Source of the DNA: Tenodera sinensis
Taxonomy: Eukaryota > Arthropoda > Insecta > Mantodea > Mantidae
Assembly (NCBI GenBank): GCA_030765045.1
Contig: CM060963.1
Span: 102,367,354 to 102,431,353, forward strand
DNA: 64,000 nucleotides
Direction: 5' to 3'
The notes beneath the pieces are model-generated. The model ran no database searches, was not told where the DNA came from, and saw nothing but the letters and a program-made list of their open reading frames with translations. Shown piece by piece: positions 60,071 to 64,000 of the stretch (position 1 is its first letter; every line of letters begins with the position of its first letter). The translations under genes and the position numbers were made by a program.

Positions 60071-60680
60071 GAAGTTGGTATATAAGTTTAATATATTTCA
60101 AGGATGCGATACTAACATTTGAAGAAAATTTCTGCACTCTTAAACTAACGCTTACATGGAAAATGCTTCGTAAATATTGATTTTCTCAAAAATGGTTCTA
60201 ATGGTTTTGATTAAAATATTAAGATATTTTTAGGGCAAATGAAATGTATATTTTGAATTTTCTGGCTATAGCCTATGTAGTCCTGTTTACTCTTGATGAC
60301 TTTTGCACAACTAGTAAACCATAAGTGATGGACCAAAAAATACAAAAAATGTAGATCTCGTCAAAACGCACTATATCCAAATGAATTGTTTTGTGGAGTG
60401 ATCGATTTTGGAATACTTTTATACTTTTCTCAAGTGGAAGGTCGTTATCCACTTTTTTATCTGCTGGCACTACAAAGAGAACGGAATTTCAACACTTGAA
60501 AAGATTTGACTATCGGTCAAAGCCTACTGTATTCTCATATTCCCCTTGCACATACAAGGAAATAAACAATAAGGTAATTTCTGCAAATGTTTATCTCGAC
60601 CAACATCAAGGAGATAGAGGAACAAGAGTTTGTAATAATAGTTAGTACAAGAATAGAGAAAGTCATGAATGCAACTCATC
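59820..60680 (+). repeat. Family E, full-length copy with long TG repeat
   Basis: Left end 'taatttttacttttctacta', then 'gagatttcaccggaaatata', 'ttttgaggcccctgaatc', (TG)n at 59963-60069, 'gttggtatataagtttaata', 'gtttactcttgatgactttt', and right end 'agaatagagaaagtcatgaa' near 60665. No coding capacity. Confidence 0.9.
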
Positions 60681-60689
60681 ATATTTTTA

Positions 60690-61435
60690 CAATACGAGAG
60701 TGCGTTCTGCCGCTTGCAGTTCTACATAAAAATCGTGGATATACCAAATTGTGTGTAATCAAGGATCTATTGAAGGAATAACAAATTGCACGTCCAGTAA
60801 TTACCCTTTGCTATCACCTCATGCGTTCTCGGACGCAACTTCTAGTAATAAAGACAGTGATTTAAAGCCGCAGGAGATTATCTTTTGCGACTTTTAGAAA
60901 ATAGGTATATATTTAACACATGGTACTGCTAGTTCTACAATCATAAATACATATCACGAAGAAGAAACGAGTCAATAAAAACTTAGATCAATGAACATTA
61001 TTTTAATATGAATTATGGTATTTGAATTTTGGCCAACAGTTTATCAAGTGTCCTGTTCTCCAGAGGTTCAAATGTATGTTACGAGTTGAAAATATGGTAG
61101 TAAAAACTTTTTTCACTTGCAGGGAATAATTTTTACTGAATTCTGAATTACTGCACCAAATTTTGTCCATAAGTACCAAAATATTCCTTAATAAAATATT
61201 TGAGCGAAATTGAAGCGTTATTTGGTGATATGTTTGATACACTTATCCAATCCGAACTCAATATTTTAATTAAATATTGCTTTAAGTGTGTTACGTAATA
61301 TTTTTAAATGTCTCCAAAGAAACACAAGGCTGTTTGAAAAGTGCAACCTAAGTCCGCAAGTTTTACGGATGAATCATCAAACCACAGGCAACGCCGTGTA
61401 TTTCAGCTATTTCGTTTACAGAGGAAGAGTCCAAA
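60690..61435. other. Unassigned sequence
   Basis: AT-rich, no recognised element. Confidence 0.45.
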
Positions 61436-62351
61436 ATTCTGATTTGTTGTAGTCACTTAACCACCTCTACTTTCGTACTAAAACCCTCTTCATGTTAGTC
61501 GAGATAAACATTTGCAGAAATTAAATTGTTGCTAATTTTCTTGTAGGTTCATATGGGAATACAATAACATTTGAGTGGGTCCATATTTTTAAAACTAGTG
61601 CTATATGGAGGTTTCCATATTCCCTTCTTGGTACGGCCAAGACATAAAAAGGTGAAGAACTACCTTCAAAAGTTTTGCAAAACTCACGCAAATAACAACG
61701 AATATCCCTGAAATGGTTCACTTCACAAAAACATGCATCTGGGCATAACTATTTGAACAAGATCTACATTTTTTGTATAGTAAGATTTCGACTATCTCTT
61801 ACGGTTCACGAGTTATGAAAAAGCCATCAAGAGTAAAGTCTGCTTTCCTCCAATCTGAAAACTGAACTGAACTAGAACTTAAACTGAACTTAAAACTGAA
61901 CTGAAAACTGCACTGAAAACACCATACCATTGAGTATAATGGCTCAAATGTGGTAAAGAAAGCTGCATGACAGTGAAGAAATTTAGTTGGAGTTGGATAC
62001 TTTGATGTTTATTCTGGATGATGCTCTGACTGATAATACTGATAATGAACAAAGTTCTGAAAAACGCTCTGAGGTATATCCCATGTTTGCAAATCGTAGT
62101 AGAGAAGGTGCCTATGAGATTTAAGTTATGAGGCACCTGAAGGACAATGACAATACACATTTCTTATTAAACAGAGCTAGGATTTTTAAGTAAATACATA
62201 CTCTTTCCCTTTCCCTTCCCCTTATACATAACTAAAAAGGATAAATGTCCATCAATTAGAGCCGTTGCTATCATATGACATGCCATTGTTACATATTTAA
62301 GCATAATAACACTTTTTTTTACATATTTGTACCTTGCTTTTACCTTTAGTG

Positions 62352-62601
62352 TTGTTGTTGTTGTTGTAGTGTTTAACGCCCGATTTTACTACTACGGCAC
62401 CGCAGGCGGTGACACTGATGACACATGGAATGAAGATGGAGCACCGGTGGAATGAGATGGCGGGGGAAACCGGAGCACCCGGAGAAAACCCGCCCTGACG
62501 CCGCTTCGTCCACCACGAATACCACATGCGGGTCCCTGGGACCGAACCCGGGCCGCCTAGGTGGTAGGCGAGCGCGCTAACCGCTCGGTCACGGTGCCGC
62601 C
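62352..62601 (-). mobile_element. SINE family B, intact copy with 11-bp duplication
   Basis: Flanked by TACCTTTAGTG on both sides (62341-62351 and 62602-62612). On minus it begins 'ggcggcaccgtgaccgagcg' (tRNA-like A box), has the B box 'cccgggttcggtcccag', then 'gcgggttttctccgggtgct', and ends in a short CAACAA tail next to the left duplication. The tRNA head resembles a serine or leucine tRNA. Sharp duplications and intact boxes suggest recent LINE-driven insertion. Confidence 0.93.
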
Positions 62602-62797
62602 TACCTTTAGTGGACAAATAGCTTAAGTAGTGACTATAAAAATAATGCAATAGACATATTTTACCTAATATTATTACATAAATAGTATGTACTCGTACAT
62701 GTTCTTGATCATGTCGATATTGCATGATTCTTTGTCGATTTGACAAAGCTGATGGTGAAGAAAATGAATTGAATACATAAAAATGTAGGTTCTAAAA

Positions 62798-62802
<5 letters not shown>

Positions 62803-62861
<59 letters not shown>
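62803..62861. repeat. T59 homopolymer
   Basis: An uninterrupted run of 59 T on plus, A on minus. It directly follows the MADF-like coding piece when read on minus, producing a poly-Lys tail in that ORF. Confidence 0.98.
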
Positions 62862-62869
62862 CCTTTCCC

Positions 62870-63033
62870 TCCCGTAATTCCTCTGCCAGTTCCGTCCACA
62901 GCCTCTGTTTTTTCTCACTATTTATATACCCTGCAAGCTGCAGTTTGTATAAAAGTTCATTGTGCCGAGCAAAATCAATAATCCTTTCCTCTTCCAGGAG
63001 TGAGAACTTACGTGTTACACTCCAAACTTGCAA
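62870..63033 (-). pseudogene. MADF-domain fragment
   Basis: The minus-strand frame from ATG at 63033 reads 'LLEEERIIDFARHNELLYKL' and 'SEKKQRLWTELAEELREG', matching the MADF (Myb/SANT-like) DNA-binding pattern: acidic start, I-x-x-x-R-x-x-x-L-Y, and W-x-x-x-A-x-x-L. After about 55 residues it runs into the A59 tract and becomes poly-Lys. In PIF/Harbinger transposons such proteins help the transposase bind DNA. The fragment is truncated and not expected to function. Confidence 0.7.
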
Positions 63034-63549
63034 CTAATCAAAACGATATCGGTATTATAACCTCACTTCTGATCACAGATCAGCTATTCAGATCGCTCAA
63101 GTTCAACTGAACTGAACTGATTTCTGGTGGAGAACTGACAAATCTAGTGACAAACGAATTCAGTTCTCAGTTCAGTTCAGTTCTCGGCCGGAGAAAAGCA
63201 TTTCCATAACAAACAATGCACCCATTAATGATCACGTGACCCTCAACTGAAAAATCTTAAGTTCTAGTTCAGTTCAGTTTTCAGATTGGAGGAAAGCAAG
63301 GCTTTCACAGGACTACATCCCATATAGTCAGAAAATTCAATATATATATTCATAAAATATCGTAAACGGGTGACATTTTAATAAAAATCGTTAGCCATTT
63401 TCGAAAAATGTTCCATGTAAAGGGTAGTATAGAGAAAGTTATTTTCTTCAAAATCTTCTTGTCGTATCCTTGAAAGTATTAAACTTAAATAGAGTGTTGG
63501 TTTTTAACCACCCTTTTGCTTTTGAGTTATGCTATTCTCTCGCACACAC

Positions 63550-63581
<32 letters not shown>

Positions 63582-63740
63582 GTGCGCGCGCGCGCGTGTG
63601 TGTATGGATTCAGGGGGCCTCAAAACATATTTCCGGTGAAATCTTGACACAGAAATTTTGGTTCGAATACAATGCATCCCCTACTTACCATATGTAGTAG
63701 GGAAAGTAAAAAGTAGTGTGAATGCAAGACAATTTTTTCC

Positions 63741-64000
63741 CCATCCAGGCAGAGGTTAGTATGAACGAAGTATCCATGTTCCGCCACAAAAGGTAGATTT
63801 TTGTTGAGAGACAGACCGCCACTGTTTGCACGGCGGACAAGGAACCCCTCAGTATGTCCGGCACACAGGATGTGACCCTATCTTATCAGCAAGTCGCACC
63901 CTAGAGACTCTCAGGTGTGGCCGCCAGGACGTACGTATGTTTGTGTACACAGGAAATGTGCCTTCCCTGGTCATCGGCTCTACCGACACTTCCGCTCTTA
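63741..64000. other. Unassigned sequence
   Basis: The last 260 bases are less AT-rich than average and show no tRNA-like boxes or domain. They could belong to an element continuing beyond the window. Confidence 0.4.

Larger units (their letters stand above)
61842..63297. mobile_element. TIR element with MADF remnant (Harbinger-like?)
   Basis: Perfect 41-bp TIRs: the left starts GCTTTCCTCCAATCTGAAAA and the right is its exact reverse complement (61842-61882, 63257-63297). CTGAACTGAACT motifs cluster inside both ends (61861-61915 and 63100-63185). A minus-strand MADF-like segment at 62870-63033 points to PIF/Harbinger, whose elements often carry a MADF/Myb-like protein. No DDE transposase was seen, so the copy is non-autonomous. 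Target duplication is unclear, so the class is inferred. Confidence 0.8.
61440..63740 (-). repeat. Family E, reverse copy split by a 1.46-kb element
   Basis: 61440-61841 is the right half of family E in reverse ('tcatgttagtcgagataaac', 'gaaatggttcacttcac', 'catcaagagtaaa'). After the insertion, 63298-63740 continues with the left half ('caggactacatcccatatag', 'aaaatcgttagccattttc', CA repeat 63541-63604, 'ggattcagggggcctcaaaa', 'ctactacatatggtaag' on minus). The outer tip 'aaagtaaaaagtagtgtgaa' continues 'tgcaagacaattttt', resembling the right terminus. Confidence 0.85.

Overview
The window looks like intergenic, transposon-filled DNA from a large arthropod genome, most likely an insect. The evidence is AT-rich sequence, BED-finger hAT transposase remains, tRNA-derived SINE heads, several types of non-LTR retrotransposon fragment, and long dinucleotide microsatellites. 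The insect call, and a weaker guess at a polyneopteran such as an orthopteran or stick insect, are inference from repeat style. I found no intact host gene, no rRNA, no functional tRNA gene and no CRISPR. Every recognisable coding stretch is a broken transposable-element protein.

Layout. 0-14 kb: a solo LTR with ATAT target duplications (1253-1924), composite copies of a dispersed repeat here called family E, a second solo LTR (12284-12836), and paired dispersed repeats. 14.5-18.4 kb: a hAT 5' fragment, then a third solo LTR interrupted by a 2139-bp hAT element with terminal inverted repeats (TIRs) and exact 8-bp target duplications. 18.9-29.4 kb: SINEs, a LINE reverse-transcriptase scrap, a long-TIR MITE, a near-full family E copy, a 350-bp hairpin, and a 1169-bp non-autonomous hAT. 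31.5-34.8 kb: a fold-back family E arrangement carrying a 1382-bp hAT with perfect 8-bp duplications. 35.2-37.9 kb: a frameshifted transposase of a family I cannot name. 39-53 kb: AAT and GT microsatellites, SINEs, LINE ends, and a ~930-bp polypyrimidine tract. 54.2-55.8 kb: a TIR transposon with a DDE-type transposase remnant. 55.9-63.7 kb: family E copies back to back, the last split by a MADF-bearing element that itself carries a SINE with 11-bp duplications.

The main theme is nesting. At least six insertions can be dated relative to their hosts because the host sequence resumes exactly on the far side. The most unusual feature is family E, an ~0.8-0.9-kb repeat present in more than a dozen copies. 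It carries a TG-rich microsatellite at the same internal position in copy after copy, and this explains most of the dinucleotide repeats from 31 kb onward. Its ends look like a TIR element with no coding capacity. The transposase at 35.5-37.2 kb is the best candidate for a poorly described mobile system.
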